Shown: one piece after another, positions 1-7,776 of the stretch
How positions within the stretch are numbered: position 1 is the stretch's first letter
How the letters are laid out: each line of letters starts with the position of its first letter
NCBI RefSeq assembly: GCF_030695125.1
Contig: NZ_JAUYTP010000029.1
Span: forward strand, 372,001 to 436,000
DNA from: Allobosea sp.
Lineage (GTDB): Bacteria; Pseudomonadota; Alphaproteobacteria; Rhizobiales; Beijerinckiaceae
Length of the DNA stretch: 64,000 nucleotides
Direction of reading: 5' to 3'
Position numbers and translations under genes: made by a program
Notes under the pieces: generated by a model
Databases searched by the model: none
What the model was told of the DNA's origin: nothing
The model's input: only the letters and a program-made list of their open reading frames with translations

Positions 1-1
1 C

Positions 2-364
2 TTCGCCAAGGTCGCCGCCGAGCTCTCCAAGGATCCGGGCTCCGGCAAGGAAGGCGGCTCGCTCGGCTGGTTCACCAAGGACCGCATGGTGCCCGAATTC
101 GCCGAGGTCGCCTTCAAGCTGAACAAGGGCCAGGTGTCCGACCCGGTGAAGAGCCAGTTCGGCTGGCACGTCATCAAGGTCGAGGACAAGCGCAGCAAGC
201 CTCTGCCCGATTTCGCGATGGTGAAGCCGCAGATCGACCAGTATCTCGAGCGCAAGGCGCAGCAGGACATCATCGTCGCGCTGCGCGACAAGGCCAAGGT
301 CGAGCGTCTCGACCAGCCGGCCGCGCCCGCGACGCCTGCTCCGGCCGAGCCGAAGAAGCCCTGA
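2..364 (+). CDS. Parvulin-type peptidyl-prolyl cis-trans isomerase, C-terminal part (5' end outside window)
   Basis: The reading frame is open from the window edge and ends in TGA at 362-364, giving about 120 residues. The parvulin rotamase core is visible: GSLGWF, then MVPEFAEVAFKLNKG and FGWHVIKVED, the classic end of the domain. An Ala/Pro-rich tail ending PAEPKKP follows. Such proteins catalyse prolyl isomerisation and usually act as periplasmic folding chaperones (PrsA/SurA/PpiD type); the N-terminal signal or anchor cannot be seen here. In related genomes a ppi gene like this precedes argJ and mutT, which fits the genes downstream. A perfect 11-bp hairpin follows the stop codon. Confidence 0.9.
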   Translation, partial: FAKVAAELSKDPGSGKEGGSLGWFTKDRMVPEFAEVAFKLNKGQVSDPVKSQFGWHVIKVEDKRSKPLPDFAMVKPQIDQYLERKAQQDIIVALRDKAKVERLDQPAAPATPAPAEPKKP

Positions 365-394
365 GCGAGCGCTGACTCGCGAATGAGCCTTTGA

Positions 395-421
395 CATGGC
401 CCGCGCCCGACGCGGGCCATG
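395..421 (+). terminator. Hairpin after the parvulin gene
   Basis: Perfect 11-bp inverted repeat (395-405 with 411-421, arms CATGGCCCGCG and its complement) around a 5-nt loop, followed by TTCGTTT. It lies between the parvulin stop and the convergent end of the antitoxin gene, so it could terminate from both sides. The T-run is short, so this is a probable rather than a certain intrinsic terminator. Confidence 0.6.
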
Positions 422-427
422 TTCGTT

Positions 428-805
428 TCAGACGAGATCGTCGAGCTTCACGCGCAGGGCGCCAGCGATCTTCTTCATCGTCGCCAGCGTGCCCTCGCGC
501 TTGCCGGTCTCGATCTGCGAGAGATAGGGCTGGGCGATGCCCGCCTGCGCGGCCAGCGCGCTGACAGTCAGCCCGCGATGCTCGCGCCAGACCCGCACGA
601 GGTTTTCGCCCGCGAGGATGCGATCGACCATGGCGGAGGGCACAAACTCCTCCTCGCCCGCGGCGAGACGACGTTTGGCCTCGTCATAGGCCAGCACATC
701 CTCGGCCATTTCGGCAGCGTCGCGCAGCCGCTCGAACGTCGCTTCCGGAACCACGATCATCCGCTCTCCGCCGGGTCGGACGATGACCTCGAATCCCTCA
801 TCCAT
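428..805 (-). CDS. XRE-family HTH antitoxin of a RelE/HigB-type toxin-antitoxin pair
   Basis: 125 residues. The C-terminal half (about residues 70-122) is a Cro/C1-type helix-turn-helix: VWREHRGLTVSALAAQAGIA, then QPYLSQIETGKREGT and a final LRVKLDDLV. The N-terminal half resembles the toxin-facing part of antitoxins (ERLRDAAEMAEDVLAYDEA). It lies 12 bp downstream of a RelE-like toxin gene on the same strand, so the order is toxin first, as in HigBA. The protein should neutralise the toxin and repress the shared promoter. The family is clear; the exact subtype is not. Confidence 0.85.
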   Translation of the reverse strand: MDEGFEVIVRPGGERMIVVPEATFERLRDAAEMAEDVLAYDEAKRRLAAGEEEFVPSAMVDRILAGENLVRVWREHRGLTVSALAAQAGIAQPYLSQIETGKREGTLATMKKIAGALRVKLDDLV

Positions 806-817
806 ATGCTGTCCTCC

Positions 818-1069
818 TCAGTCGTAGATGCGGCTGCGATGGCCGATATCGAGGATGTCGAGGACGGCGCCGTCCTCATCGAAAATGACGCGATAATCGC
901 CGATCCGCAGGCGATAGCCGTCGCGCCCCTGAAGCTTTCGGACATTCGTAGCCAGACTCGCGGGAGCCTCCGCATATTGTTCGATCTTGCCTCGGATGCG
1001 CGCCGCCGTCCCCATCGGTAGGGCGCGCAAGGCCCTCAATGCCTTCGTCTGGTAGACGATCCGCCGCAT
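818..1069 (-). CDS. RelE/ParE-superfamily toxin
   Basis: 83 residues, the usual size for this fold. Recognisable features are the N-terminal helix KALRALRALP and the basic strand pair LQGRDGYRLRIGDYRVIFD, typical of RelE-like toxins; relatives cleave ribosome-bound mRNA. The gene is the first of a two-gene unit with the HTH antitoxin. Its ATG lies 8 bp from an AT-rich palindrome that probably holds promoter and operator. The pair sits between the parvulin gene and argJ, which are neighbours in many relatives, so it looks like an insertion. ParE-type gyrase inhibition cannot be excluded from sequence alone. Confidence 0.85.
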   Translation of the reverse strand: MRRIVYQTKALRALRALPMGTAARIRGKIEQYAEAPASLATNVRKLQGRDGYRLRIGDYRVIFDEDGAVLDILDIGHRSRIYD

Positions 1070-1076
1070 GGGACGA

Positions 1077-1094
1077 GCTATAGCATATCGCTAT
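1077..1094. promoter_or_regulatory. AT-rich palindrome: probable operator/promoter of the toxin-antitoxin pair
   Basis: GCTATAGC (1077-1084) overlaps an inverted repeat ATAGC-N5-GCTAT (1080-1084 and 1090-1094). The stretch is AT-rich in GC-rich surroundings, begins 8 bp upstream of the toxin ATG and lies 83 bp upstream of argJ. Read leftward it offers a TATGCT-like -10 element. Autoregulation by the antitoxin here is an inference from how such modules usually work. Confidence 0.5.
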
Positions 1095-1176
1095 GGACGA
1101 GCAAGTGTCGTGCGGGCGCACCTTGCCTTCGCGCCGCCCCTACGGCACACCGGCCTCCCGCACAGGAGACGCCACC

Positions 1177-2427
1177 ATGGCCGGCAAGGATGTTCCCGTT
1201 TCCCCGCTCGCGCCGAAGCGCCAGCCCAAGGTTCCGCCGGTTCCCGGCGTGCGCTTCGCCACCGGCGAGGCCGGCATCAAGTACAAGGGCCGCACCGATG
1301 TCTGGCTCGCTCTGCTCGACGAGGGCACGCAGGTCGCCGGCGTCTTCACCCGCTCGAAATGCCCCTCCGCGCCGGTCGACTGGTGCCGCGAGAATTTGAA
1401 GCAGGGCTCGGCGCGAGCCGTCGTCGTCAACTCCGGCAACGCCAATGCCTTCACCGGGCTGAAAGGCCGCGATTCCGTCGCGCTGACCGCGAAGATCGCG
1501 GCCAAGGCCGCGGGCTGCAAGCCTGAGGAGGTCTTCATCGCCTCGACCGGCGTGATCGGCGAGCCCCTCGACGCGACGAAGTTCGAGGGCGTGCTCGAGG
1601 TTTGCGCCAAGCGCGTGGCGGACGGCCCCTGGATCGACGCCGCCCGGGCGATCATGACGACCGACACCTTCCCCAAGGCGCTCTCCCGCAAGGCCAAGAT
1701 CGACGGCCATGAGGTCGTGCTCGCCGGCATCGCCAAGGGCGCCGGCATGATCGCGCCCGACATGGCGACAATGCTCTCCTTCGTCTTCACGGATGCGCCG
1801 ATCGCCGCGCCCGTGCTGCAGGCGCTGCTCTCCAAGGGCGTGAAGGGCTCCTTCAACGCCGTCACCGTCGACAGCGACACCTCGACCTCGGACACGCTGA
1901 TGCTGTTCGCGACGGGCAAGGCCGCGGCGCGTGGCGTGCCGGCGATCACCGAGATCGGCGATGCCCGACTCTCGGGATTCAAGCGCGCGCTGAACGCGCT
2001 GCTGCTCGAACTCGCCCATCTCGTCTGCAAGGATGGCGAGGGCGCGCGCAAATTCGTCGAGGTGCGCGTCGCGGGCGCCGCATCCTCGCGCTCGGCCAAG
2101 CGCGTCGCGCTCTCGATCGCCAATTCGCCGCTGGTCAAGACCGCGATCGCCGGCGAGGACGCCAATTGGGGCCGCGTCGTCATGGCCGTCGGCAAGGCCG
2201 GCGAGCCGGCCGACCGCGACCGGCTCGACATCTCCTTCGGCGACATCAAGGTGGCGCAGCAGGGAGCGCGGGCGCCGTCCTATGACGAGGCGGCGGTCTC
2301 GACCTATATGCGAGGCGAGCACATCGTCATCACCGCCGATCTCGGCCTCGGGCGGGGCAAGTCCACGGTCTGGACCTGCGACCTGACCAAGGCCTATGTC
2401 GAGATCAACGGCGACTACCGGTCCTGA
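1177..2427 (+). CDS. argJ: Bifunctional glutamate N-acetyltransferase / amino-acid acetyltransferase ArgJ
   Basis: 416 residues. ArgJ transfers acetyl from N-acetylornithine to glutamate (and in bifunctional forms from acetyl-CoA), closing the cyclic arginine pathway in the cytoplasm. The self-cleavage region [14 protein letters not shown] is present; the Thr of ATML is the expected N-terminal nucleophile of the beta chain. Other family marks are [10 protein letters not shown] and GEDANWGR. The ATG at 1177 is chosen over an in-frame ATG at 1093 because AGGAG (1164-1168) precedes it at good spacing and the family N-terminus starts here. The earlier start would add 28 unmatched residues. Confidence 0.95.
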   Translation: MAGKDVPVSPLAPKRQPKVPPVPGVRFATGEAGIKYKGRTDVWLALLDEGTQVAGVFTRSKCPSAPVDWCRENLKQGSARAVVVNSGNANAFTGLKGRDSVALTAKIAAKAAGCKPEEVFIASTGVIGEPLDATKFEGVLEVCAKRVADGPWIDAARAIMTTDTFPKALSRKAKIDGHEVVLAGIAKGAGMIAPDMATMLSFVFTDAPIAAPVLQALLSKGVKGSFNAVTVDSDTSTSDTLMLFATGKAAARGVPAITEIGDARLSGFKRALNALLLELAHLVCKDGEGARKFVEVRVAGAASSRSAKRVALSIANSPLVKTAIAGEDANWGRVVMAVGKAGEPADRDRLDISFGDIKVAQQGARAPSYDEAAVSTYMRGEHIVITADLGLGRGKSTVWTCDLTKAYVEINGDYRS

Positions 2428-2450
2428 TTGCCGGGGTTGCTGTTCAAGCC

Positions 2451-2556
2451 CTCATCCTGAGGAGCCGCGAAGCGGCGTCTCGAAGGATGCTTCAGGAGGC
2501 GCCGGTGACATCTGGACCATCCTTCGAGACGGCCCTGCGGGCCTCCTCAGGATGAG
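2451..2556. repeat. Intergenic palindromic repeat, family A, copy 1
   Basis: About 106 bp with perfect 14-bp inverted ends, CTCATCCTGAGGAG and its complement, and an inner pair CGAAGGATG / CATCCTTCG. The RNA could fold as one long hairpin. Near-identical copies lie at 23039-23149 and 61088-61196. It sits between argJ and the DMT transporter gene. Such elements resemble the BIME/RIME palindromes of enterobacteria and rhizobia. Confidence 0.85.
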
Positions 2557-2568
2557 GACTCACGCGAC

Positions 2569-3492
2569 ATGACGCCGGGGCTCGCGGGTTCACCCACCAC
2601 CCCCAGCCGCGCCTTCGTCGTCGGGCATCTGCTGGTCTGCTCGTTGTTCTGGGGCTCGAGCTTCCTGTTCATCAAGCTGACGGGGGGCGCGATCTCCCCG
2701 CTCGCGCTCGCCGCCGGGCGCGGGCTGATCGGGGCCGCTGCACTGGCGGCCTATGTCGTCTGGCTGGGCCAGAGCCCGATCCCACGCCGCGACGAGATCG
2801 CGCACTGGCTCGTGCTCGGCACCACCAATGGCTGGGTGCCCAATGTGCTGGTCGCCTATGCGCTGGTGCAGCTGGCGAGCGGCCCGGCCGCGATGATCCA
2901 GGCCGGCGGGCCGCTGGTGACGGCTGTGTTCGCGCATTTCCTGTTCGCGGAGGAGCGGATGGGCGCGCGCCGCCTCGTCGGCATCGGGCTCGGCATGGCC
3001 GGGGTCGCGCTGCTGATCGGCCCGCGCTTGGTCGAGGGCGGCGGCACGGCGCTCGGCGTGCTCGCCATGGTTGGCGTCATGCTCGGCTACAGCATCGGCA
3101 ATCTCTATGCGCGCGCCATCCCTGCCTCGGCGGGCGATCCGGCGCGGCTGGCGCTCGGCCAGCAGGTCGTCTCCGGCCTCGTCGCGCTTGGGCTGACGCT
3201 GGTCTTCGCCGGCCCCGCCGCCTTCGCGCCGATGGCGGATCATATCTCGGCCATGCTGGCGCTCGGCCTGCTCGCCACCGCCGTGCCGATGGCGGTGTTC
3301 ATGCGGCTGATCCGCGCCGCGGGACCGACGCGGGCTGCGATGACCGGCTATCTCGTGCCGACGGTGGCGACGATCCTGGGCATCGTCGTGCTCGGGGAAA
3401 CGCTGGAGTTGCGGCAGATCCTCGGCGGTTGCATCATCCTCGCCGGCGTCTTCCTGGTGACGACGTCGCAGCGTGCGGCCAGGTCTGCTTGA
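2569..3492 (+). CDS. DMT-superfamily transporter with two EamA domains
   Basis: 307 residues, almost wholly hydrophobic, with about ten membrane segments in two EamA halves. The first half opens with CSLFWGSSFLFIKL, a typical EamA start. The second ends with the conserved AAMTGYLVPTVATILGIVVLGE. Members of this drug/metabolite family export amino acids, metabolites or drugs across the inner membrane; the substrate cannot be told from sequence. The gene starts 12 bp after repeat A copy 1. The downstream lipoprotein gene begins 13 bp after its stop, so the two may be cotranscribed. Confidence 0.9.
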   Translation: MTPGLAGSPTTPSRAFVVGHLLVCSLFWGSSFLFIKLTGGAISPLALAAGRGLIGAAALAAYVVWLGQSPIPRRDEIAHWLVLGTTNGWVPNVLVAYALVQLASGPAAMIQAGGPLVTAVFAHFLFAEERMGARRLVGIGLGMAGVALLIGPRLVEGGGTALGVLAMVGVMLGYSIGNLYARAIPASAGDPARLALGQQVVSGLVALGLTLVFAGPAAFAPMADHISAMLALGLLATAVPMAVFMRLIRAAGPTRAAMTGYLVPTVATILGIVVLGETLELRQILGGCIILAGVFLVTTSQRAARSA

Positions 3493-3505
3493 GAGGACGA
3501 GCGGC

Positions 3506-4012
3506 ATGAGGATGGAGCTGGGGGTCGTTCTTGCCTTGGCGTTGTCGGGGTGCGTCGAGCGCAAGCCGGCGACCGTCGCGTTTTCGGTCGAGGAAGCGGC
3601 CTTCATCAAGAAGACCGGCACGACCACGATCACCGGCCATGCCTTCCGCACCAAGCCGAGCGGTGTCGTCGTGAACGCGGCCGGGCAGTTGGTCCGTCTC
3701 GTGCCGGCCACAGCCTATGCCCGCGAGCGTTTCGCCAATTTCTACGGCACGCGCAAATTCGTGCCGCATCGCGACTATCCCCGCGACGACAACCCCGACG
3801 CCGCCTATGGCGAGTACAGCCGCACCACCAAGGCGGAGTCGAATGGGCGCTTTGTCTTCGAGAAGGTCGCTCCGGGCGATTACTTCGTCACCACCCAGGT
3901 GATCTGGGGCGACGAGGATGCGCTCACGCGCGAGGGCGGCTCGGTCTATGACAGCGTCACCGTGACGGGTAAGGAGACGCAACCCCTGCACGTCATCCTC
4001 TCCGGCTACTGA
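3506..4012 (+). CDS. Lipoprotein with carboxypeptidase-regulatory-like (transthyretin-type) domain
   Basis: 168 residues from the ATG at 3506, chosen because GAGAGGA lies just upstream and because it gives a clean lipoprotein signal ending in the lipobox LSGC (Cys about residue 16). The mature part has a beta-rich pattern, ITGHAFRTKPSGVV and then NGRFVFEKVAPGDYFV, like the regulatory domain of carboxypeptidases. It is probably membrane-anchored and periplasmic. No function is known to me. The next gene, mutT, begins 11 bp after the stop. Confidence 0.75.
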   Translation: MRMELGVVLALALSGCVERKPATVAFSVEEAAFIKKTGTTTITGHAFRTKPSGVVVNAAGQLVRLVPATAYARERFANFYGTRKFVPHRDYPRDDNPDAAYGEYSRTTKAESNGRFVFEKVAPGDYFVTTQVIWGDEDALTREGGSVYDSVTVTGKETQPLHVILSGY

Positions 4013-4023
4013 GTCCTGCACCC

Positions 4024-4428
4024 GTGAAGCTTCTCCTCGTCGTCGCCTGCGCCCTGATCGATTCCGACAACCGCGTGCTGGTGGCACAGCGGCCCGAGGG
4101 CAAGGCACTGGCCGGGCTGTGGGAGTTCCCCGGCGGCAAGCTGGAGGCGGGCGAGCGGCCCGAACCTGCGCTGATCCGCGAGCTTTCCGAGGAGTTGGGC
4201 ATCACGGTGAAGGAGGCGTGCCTGGCGCCGCTGACCTTCGCCAGCTTCGCCTATCCAGAGTTCCACCTGTTGATGCCGCTCTATATCTGCCGGCGCTGGG
4301 AGGGGCAGGTCGCCTCCCGCGAGGCGCAGGCGCTAAAATGGGTCCGCCCCGGCAAGCTGCGGGAGCTCGCCATGCCGCCCGCCGACGAGCCGCTGATCCC
4401 GCATCTGATCGATCTGCTGGGGGCGTGA
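4024..4428 (+). CDS. mutT: MutT-type Nudix hydrolase, 8-oxo-dGTP diphosphatase
   Basis: 134 residues, the normal MutT size, with a GTG start. The Nudix box is intact: GGKLEAGERPEPALI followed by RELSEELGI (G-x5-E-x7-REU-x-EE-x-G-U). WEFPGGK and the closing ALKWVRPGKLRELAMPPAD fit MutT. It should hydrolyse oxidised dGTP to the monophosphate and so prevent A-to-C transversions. In related genomes mutT lies close to argJ; here a transporter and a lipoprotein gene separate them. Confidence 0.9.
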   Translation: MKLLLVVACALIDSDNRVLVAQRPEGKALAGLWEFPGGKLEAGERPEPALIRELSEELGITVKEACLAPLTFASFAYPEFHLLMPLYICRRWEGQVASREAQALKWVRPGKLRELAMPPADEPLIPHLIDLLGA

Positions 4429-4456
4429 GCGCCCGCGCTCCGGTCATCAACCGACA

Positions 4457-4560
4457 GTCATCCTGGGCGACCGAAGGTCGACCGGGATCCATCATAGGGC
4501 AGACAGGGCGCCCTATGATGGATCCCGGCCTGCGCCGCTGCGCGGCTTGTCCAGGATGAC
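4457..4560. repeat. Intergenic palindromic repeat, family B, copy 1
   Basis: About 104 bp opening GTCATCCTGG and closing CCAGGATGAC. The inner arms are CGGGATCCATCATAGGGC and its near-complement GCCCTATGATGGATCCCG. Related copies lie at 6244-6347, 42014-42116 and 60074-60169. It occupies the gap between the convergent mutT and ycaQ-like genes. Confidence 0.85.
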
Positions 4561-4617
4561 GGGCTTCGTTCAACCGCGAAGGAGGGCGCTAGATATCGAT
4601 GAAGTGTCAGGCGCGAT

Positions 4618-5781
4618 TCAGCCGTCGTTCTGACGCGCCAGCTGAAACCGCTCGAACCGCTCCAGCTCCGTTTCGATCAGCGCCTTCCGCTCCGGGCTCT
4701 CTTGCCCGTCGAGCCAGGTCCATTGCTGGATCAGGAGCCGCCCCGCCTGGCGGTCGGTCTTCAGGTCGAGCACAGCCACGACCGTATCGCCGATCAGCAC
4801 GGGCAGGCCGAAATAGCCGAAGACGCGTTTTTCCTTCGGCAGATAGGCCTCGAAGGTGTGGGCATAGCCGAAGAACAGCTTTAGGCGCTTGCGCTGGATG
4901 ATCAGCGGGTCGAACGGCGAGAGGATGTGGACGAGGTCGGGCTGCGGCGCCGCAGGTTCCGGCCCCCCGCGCGGCATCCAGTGCGGCACGGTCGAGTCTT
5001 CGACCGTCACCGGCAGCAGCTCCCCGCGCTTCACGCGAGCCTCGATCAGCTCCGCCACCGCCGCCTTGCTGGGCGCATCGAGATGGCAGATCGAGTCGAG
5101 GCTGACGACGCCTTGCGCGCGCAGCGCCCGGTCGAGCCTGTAGGCGGGGACCTGTCGTTCGGAGGCCGGAGTCGGGCGCTTGTCCCAGCCGAAATGCCGG
5201 TCCGTCAGTTCATAGGTCTTGAGCATGCCGGCGCGGGCCGCAATCACCAGGTCGCCATCGTAGAAGGCGCGCTCCAGCAGCCCCTTGGAGGGCTTCTTGC
5301 TCGCCCAGAGATGGGCCCTCTCGACCAGCACGTCGCTATCGATGTCGCGAATGGTCAGCGGCCCGTCCTTGCGGATGCGGGCGAGCAGCTTGCGCGCCTC
5401 CTCGCGCCCGCCGACGGCCGACCAGCGCCGCGGTTCGGCGCGATGCGCCTTCATCGCCCCGAGGAAGAAGCGGATGTCGCGCAGCGGCACATAGGAGAGC
5501 GCATGGGTCCAGTATTCGAAGACGCTCTTCTCCACCGACTGCGCCTGCGCCAGATGGCCCCGTTCATAGGCGGGGATGCGGCTGAACAGGATGTGGTGGT
5601 GGCAGCGCTCGATCACGTTGATCGTGTCGATCTGGACATAACCGAGATGCTCGACCGCCGCCCTCGTGGCCTGCGCCCCCGCACCGAAGGGCTCGCGCGT
5701 GTCGAGCCGCTGCGCCCGCAGCCAGAGGCGTCGCGCCTGTTGGCGCGAGAGGGTGATCGTCTTGGGCGGGCGGGGCGGCAT
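4618..5781 (-). CDS. YcaQ/AlkX-type DNA glycosylase, winged-helix protein (HTH_42)
   Basis: 387 residues. The family motif YVQIDTINVIERCHHHIL holds the QxD catalytic pair (Gln and Asp of QID) that marks YcaQ-type glycosylases as against the QxQ of AlkZ. Further family marks are YERGHLAQ, FEYWTHALSYVPL and DPLIIQRKRLKLFFGY. Relatives unhook interstrand DNA crosslinks and excise bulky N7-alkylguanines. The gene stands alone between two intergenic regions, with ATG at 5779-5781. Confidence 0.88.
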   Translation of the reverse strand: MPPRPPKTITLSRQQARRLWLRAQRLDTREPFGAGAQATRAAVEHLGYVQIDTINVIERCHHHILFSRIPAYERGHLAQAQSVEKSVFEYWTHALSYVPLRDIRFFLGAMKAHRAEPRRWSAVGGREEARKLLARIRKDGPLTIRDIDSDVLVERAHLWASKKPSKGLLERAFYDGDLVIAARAGMLKTYELTDRHFGWDKRPTPASERQVPAYRLDRALRAQGVVSLDSICHLDAPSKAAVAELIEARVKRGELLPVTVEDSTVPHWMPRGGPEPAAPQPDLVHILSPFDPLIIQRKRLKLFFGYAHTFEAYLPKEKRVFGYFGLPVLIGDTVVAVLDLKTDRQAGRLLIQQWTWLDGQESPERKALIETELERFERFQLARQNDG

Positions 5782-5961
5782 GGCAGGCCTGTGCTGAGGC
5801 GTTCGGGGAATGCTGACGGAGTTTAGACCGCACCGTCCAGTCTTCTGTCAGCAGGCGCGCAGCCCCGGCGGCTGTCACGGCGGGAACAGCGGCCGCGCGC
5901 CAGCCTCCCTAACACTCGCATCCATCGGCGAAGCGGGTTCGCCGGCGCCCGGGATGCCGCC

Positions 5962-6180
5962 ATGTTCCGCAAGACCCTCATCATGGCCCTGATCGTCCTG
6001 GTCTCGGGCGGCACGGTACTGGCGAAGGCCCCTCTGGACCCTGGCCGCGGCAAGACCTCCACCATGCGCCATGGTCTCGCCGAACAGACGGCACCCCAGC
6101 GCCTGCTGCGCTTCAAGGCGACGCGTGCCGTCCATCTGCGGACGGCGGAGATCGAGACGCTGCGGGTGGCGAGGGGGTGA
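5962..6180 (+). CDS. Small secreted protein, unknown function
   Basis: 72 residues. Residues 1-22 form a plausible signal peptide (MFRKTLIMALIVLVSGG then TVLAKA), and the rest is basic and soluble. No family is recognised. The ribosome-binding site is weak (GGGATG about 8 bp upstream) and the gene stands alone between an empty 180-bp gap and repeat B copy 2. The hydrophobic N-terminus makes it more likely real than the shadow frames around it, but it could be spurious. Confidence 0.45.
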   Translation: MFRKTLIMALIVLVSGGTVLAKAPLDPGRGKTSTMRHGLAEQTAPQRLLRFKATRAVHLRTAEIETLRVARG

Positions 6181-6243
6181 GAGGCAGCCGCACGGCCGAT
6201 GAAGCCGCTCCATGGCGCGCTGAACCGTCTTCATCCCTTCGTC

Positions 6244-6347
6244 GTCATCCTGGACCAGCGGCGCAGCCGCGCAGGCCGGGATCCATCATAAGGCGGCGTG
6301 TCTGCCCCATGATGGATCCCGGTCGACCTTCGGTCGCCCACGATGAC
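6244..6347. repeat. Intergenic palindromic repeat, family B, copy 2
   Basis: About 104 bp opening GTCATCCTGGACC and closing GGTCGCCCACGATGAC, with the core GGGATCCATCAT ... ATGATGGATCCC. Its outer arms are exchanged relative to copy 1: the part with CAGCGGCGCAGCCGCG is on the left here and on the right there. The element is therefore inverted with respect to copy 1. It lies downstream of the zinc-linked operon. Confidence 0.85.
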
Positions 6348-6389
6348 GGCGCCGTTGTGCGAGATCCTCAGATGGCAGCCGCTGCGGCA

Positions 6390-6668
6390 TCAAGCGCCGC
6401 TCGACAGCGCCTCCCGCAGCGCCTCGGGCGTCACCTCCGCCATCGCCATGGCCAGCTTGACGGCCTTTGTCTTCTCGCCGGGATTCATCACCAGGATCAC
6501 CGTCTCGGTGCCGGGACAGGCGGGATCGGCGCAGAGGATTTCGTTGACCGCGATGGCGGCCGCCTCGGGCAGCCCGGCGATCTCCCGCACCAGCGCCTTG
6601 ATCCGGCCGGCCTGCTCGGCGGCCTGCGCCTTGTCGGGGCCACCCTTGCCGAAGAGGCCCAGCCGCAT
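6390..6668 (-). CDS. Small conserved-looking protein with a Cys pair, last gene of the zinc-linked operon
   Basis: 92 residues, starting MRLGLFGKGG. The middle has CADPACPGTETVILVM followed by NPGEKTKAVKL. Two cysteines four residues apart could bind a metal or be redox-active, which is an inference. I know no function. It begins 9 bp after the WD40 gene on the same strand and looks cotranscribed with it, the CobW gene and znuABC, which suggests a link to metal handling. Its frame is clean and the codon use matches the neighbours. Confidence 0.7.
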   Translation of the reverse strand: MRLGLFGKGGPDKAQAAEQAGRIKALVREIAGLPEAAAIAVNEILCADPACPGTETVILVMNPGEKTKAVKLAMAMAEVTPEALREALSSGA

Positions 6669-6677
6669 CGCCGCGCT

Positions 6678-7688
6678 CTAGGCTGCCGGCAGGGTCAGCA
6701 CGCCGGCCGCGCCGTCTTCCGTGCCGAATGCCAGGCGTTTGCCACCCTTGTCCCAGGCGAAGGCGGTGATGCCGCTATCGCGCAGCGCCGGGCGCACCAG
6801 CAGTTCGGAGGCGTCGGTCAGGCGGATCATCAGGATGCAGCCATCGTCATAGCCGACCGCCAGCACCAGCGCCTTGGGGTGAAAGGCGACGCGGGTGACC
6901 TTGGCGTGGCGGGCGCCGCATTCGCGCGGTGCCTTGCCCTGCGGCCCCTCGCCCTGGAACGGCCAGACGATCGCGGCATCGGCCCCGCTGGATGCCAGCC
7001 AGAGCCCATCATGCGACCAGGACAGCGAGCGCGGCTTGGCCGGATAGCCGGTCATCCTCATATGGCTCGGCTTGTCGCCGAGCCTCCAGCCATGCAGCGC
7101 GTTCTCCGGCATCGAGGAGACGACGAAGCGCCCGTCCGGCGACCACATCACGTCGAGATGGGCGCCCTTCCATTCCAGGAACTCGGGCTTCGCCTCGGTC
7201 GCCGGATACCAGAGGCTCACCCCGTTCATCTGGCCGATCGCGAGCCGAAAACCCTTCGGCGCGAAGACCAACCCCTGCGGCGTCGTGCCGACATCAAGCG
7301 ACGTGACCCTGCCCTTGTCGTCGCGCGCATGGACGGTCTTGGCCGTGTTCCAGGCGATGCTGCCGGAGCCCGAGACCGTCACCGCGTCGACCCAGCGGCG
7401 TTTCTCGTCGCGGGCGATCTCGGTGGAGGCGCCATCGGCCGTCGTCGCCACCACGCGGCCGTCATCGCCGCCGGTGATCAGCCGCTCGCCATCGCTGCAG
7501 GTGCACAGGATGCCGCCGGCATGGACCTCGGTCGAGTCGAGGACGCCGTCGCTCCAGCGCAGCACGCGCCCGTCCGCGAGCGCGAGCGCCAGCGTCGATT
7601 TGAGCCAGTGGGCACCAACGACATGCGCCCCGGCCTCGACGGGGACGACATGCTGGCGCAGCGAGACGGGGGCGGTGGTCGTGTTCAT
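6678..7688 (-). CDS. WD40-repeat beta-propeller protein
   Basis: 336 residues from the ATG at 7686-7688; a TTG two codons upstream is a less likely start. WD40-like blades recur through the protein, for example LDVMWSPDGRFVVSS, RSLSWSHDGLWLASSGAD, TRVAFHPKALVLAVGYDDG and TAFAWDKGGKRLAFGTEDG, consistent with a seven-bladed propeller. There is no signal peptide, so it is cytoplasmic. Propellers of this kind are protein-interaction scaffolds. It follows the CobW-type gene by 88 bp (holding repeat E) and precedes the small Cys-pair gene. From context it may be a partner of the metallochaperone; that is inference. Confidence 0.85.
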   Translation of the reverse strand: MNTTTAPVSLRQHVVPVEAGAHVVGAHWLKSTLALALADGRVLRWSDGVLDSTEVHAGGILCTCSDGERLITGGDDGRVVATTADGASTEIARDEKRRWVDAVTVSGSGSIAWNTAKTVHARDDKGRVTSLDVGTTPQGLVFAPKGFRLAIGQMNGVSLWYPATEAKPEFLEWKGAHLDVMWSPDGRFVVSSMPENALHGWRLGDKPSHMRMTGYPAKPRSLSWSHDGLWLASSGADAAIVWPFQGEGPQGKAPRECGARHAKVTRVAFHPKALVLAVGYDDGCILMIRLTDASELLVRPALRDSGITAFAWDKGGKRLAFGTEDGAAGVLTLPAA

Positions 7689-7730
7689 GGGCAACGCTTT
7701 AGCTTCGACCGCGTGTTTGGCAAATCATTG

Positions 7731-7770
7731 TCATTCCGGGGCGGCCCAAAGGGTCGAACCCGGAATGACA
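7731..7770. repeat. Short palindromic repeat, family E
   Basis: 40 bp with perfect 10-bp ends GTCATTCCGG / CCGGAATGAC. The ends resemble those of families B-D (GTCAT...ATGAC), so it may be a reduced relative. It lies between the CobW-type gene and the WD40 gene, inside what looks like one operon. Confidence 0.7.
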
Positions 7771-7776
7771 GAGGGC

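Noticed and set aside
1078..2322. 414-codon minus-strand frame opposite argJ
   Set aside because: It is a shadow of argJ with no domain similarity and no ribosome-binding site.
2451..2556. Repeat A copy 1 as an intrinsic terminator of argJ
   Set aside because: There is no T-run after the outer stem, and identical copies elsewhere lie in non-terminator contexts, so it is listed as a repeat.
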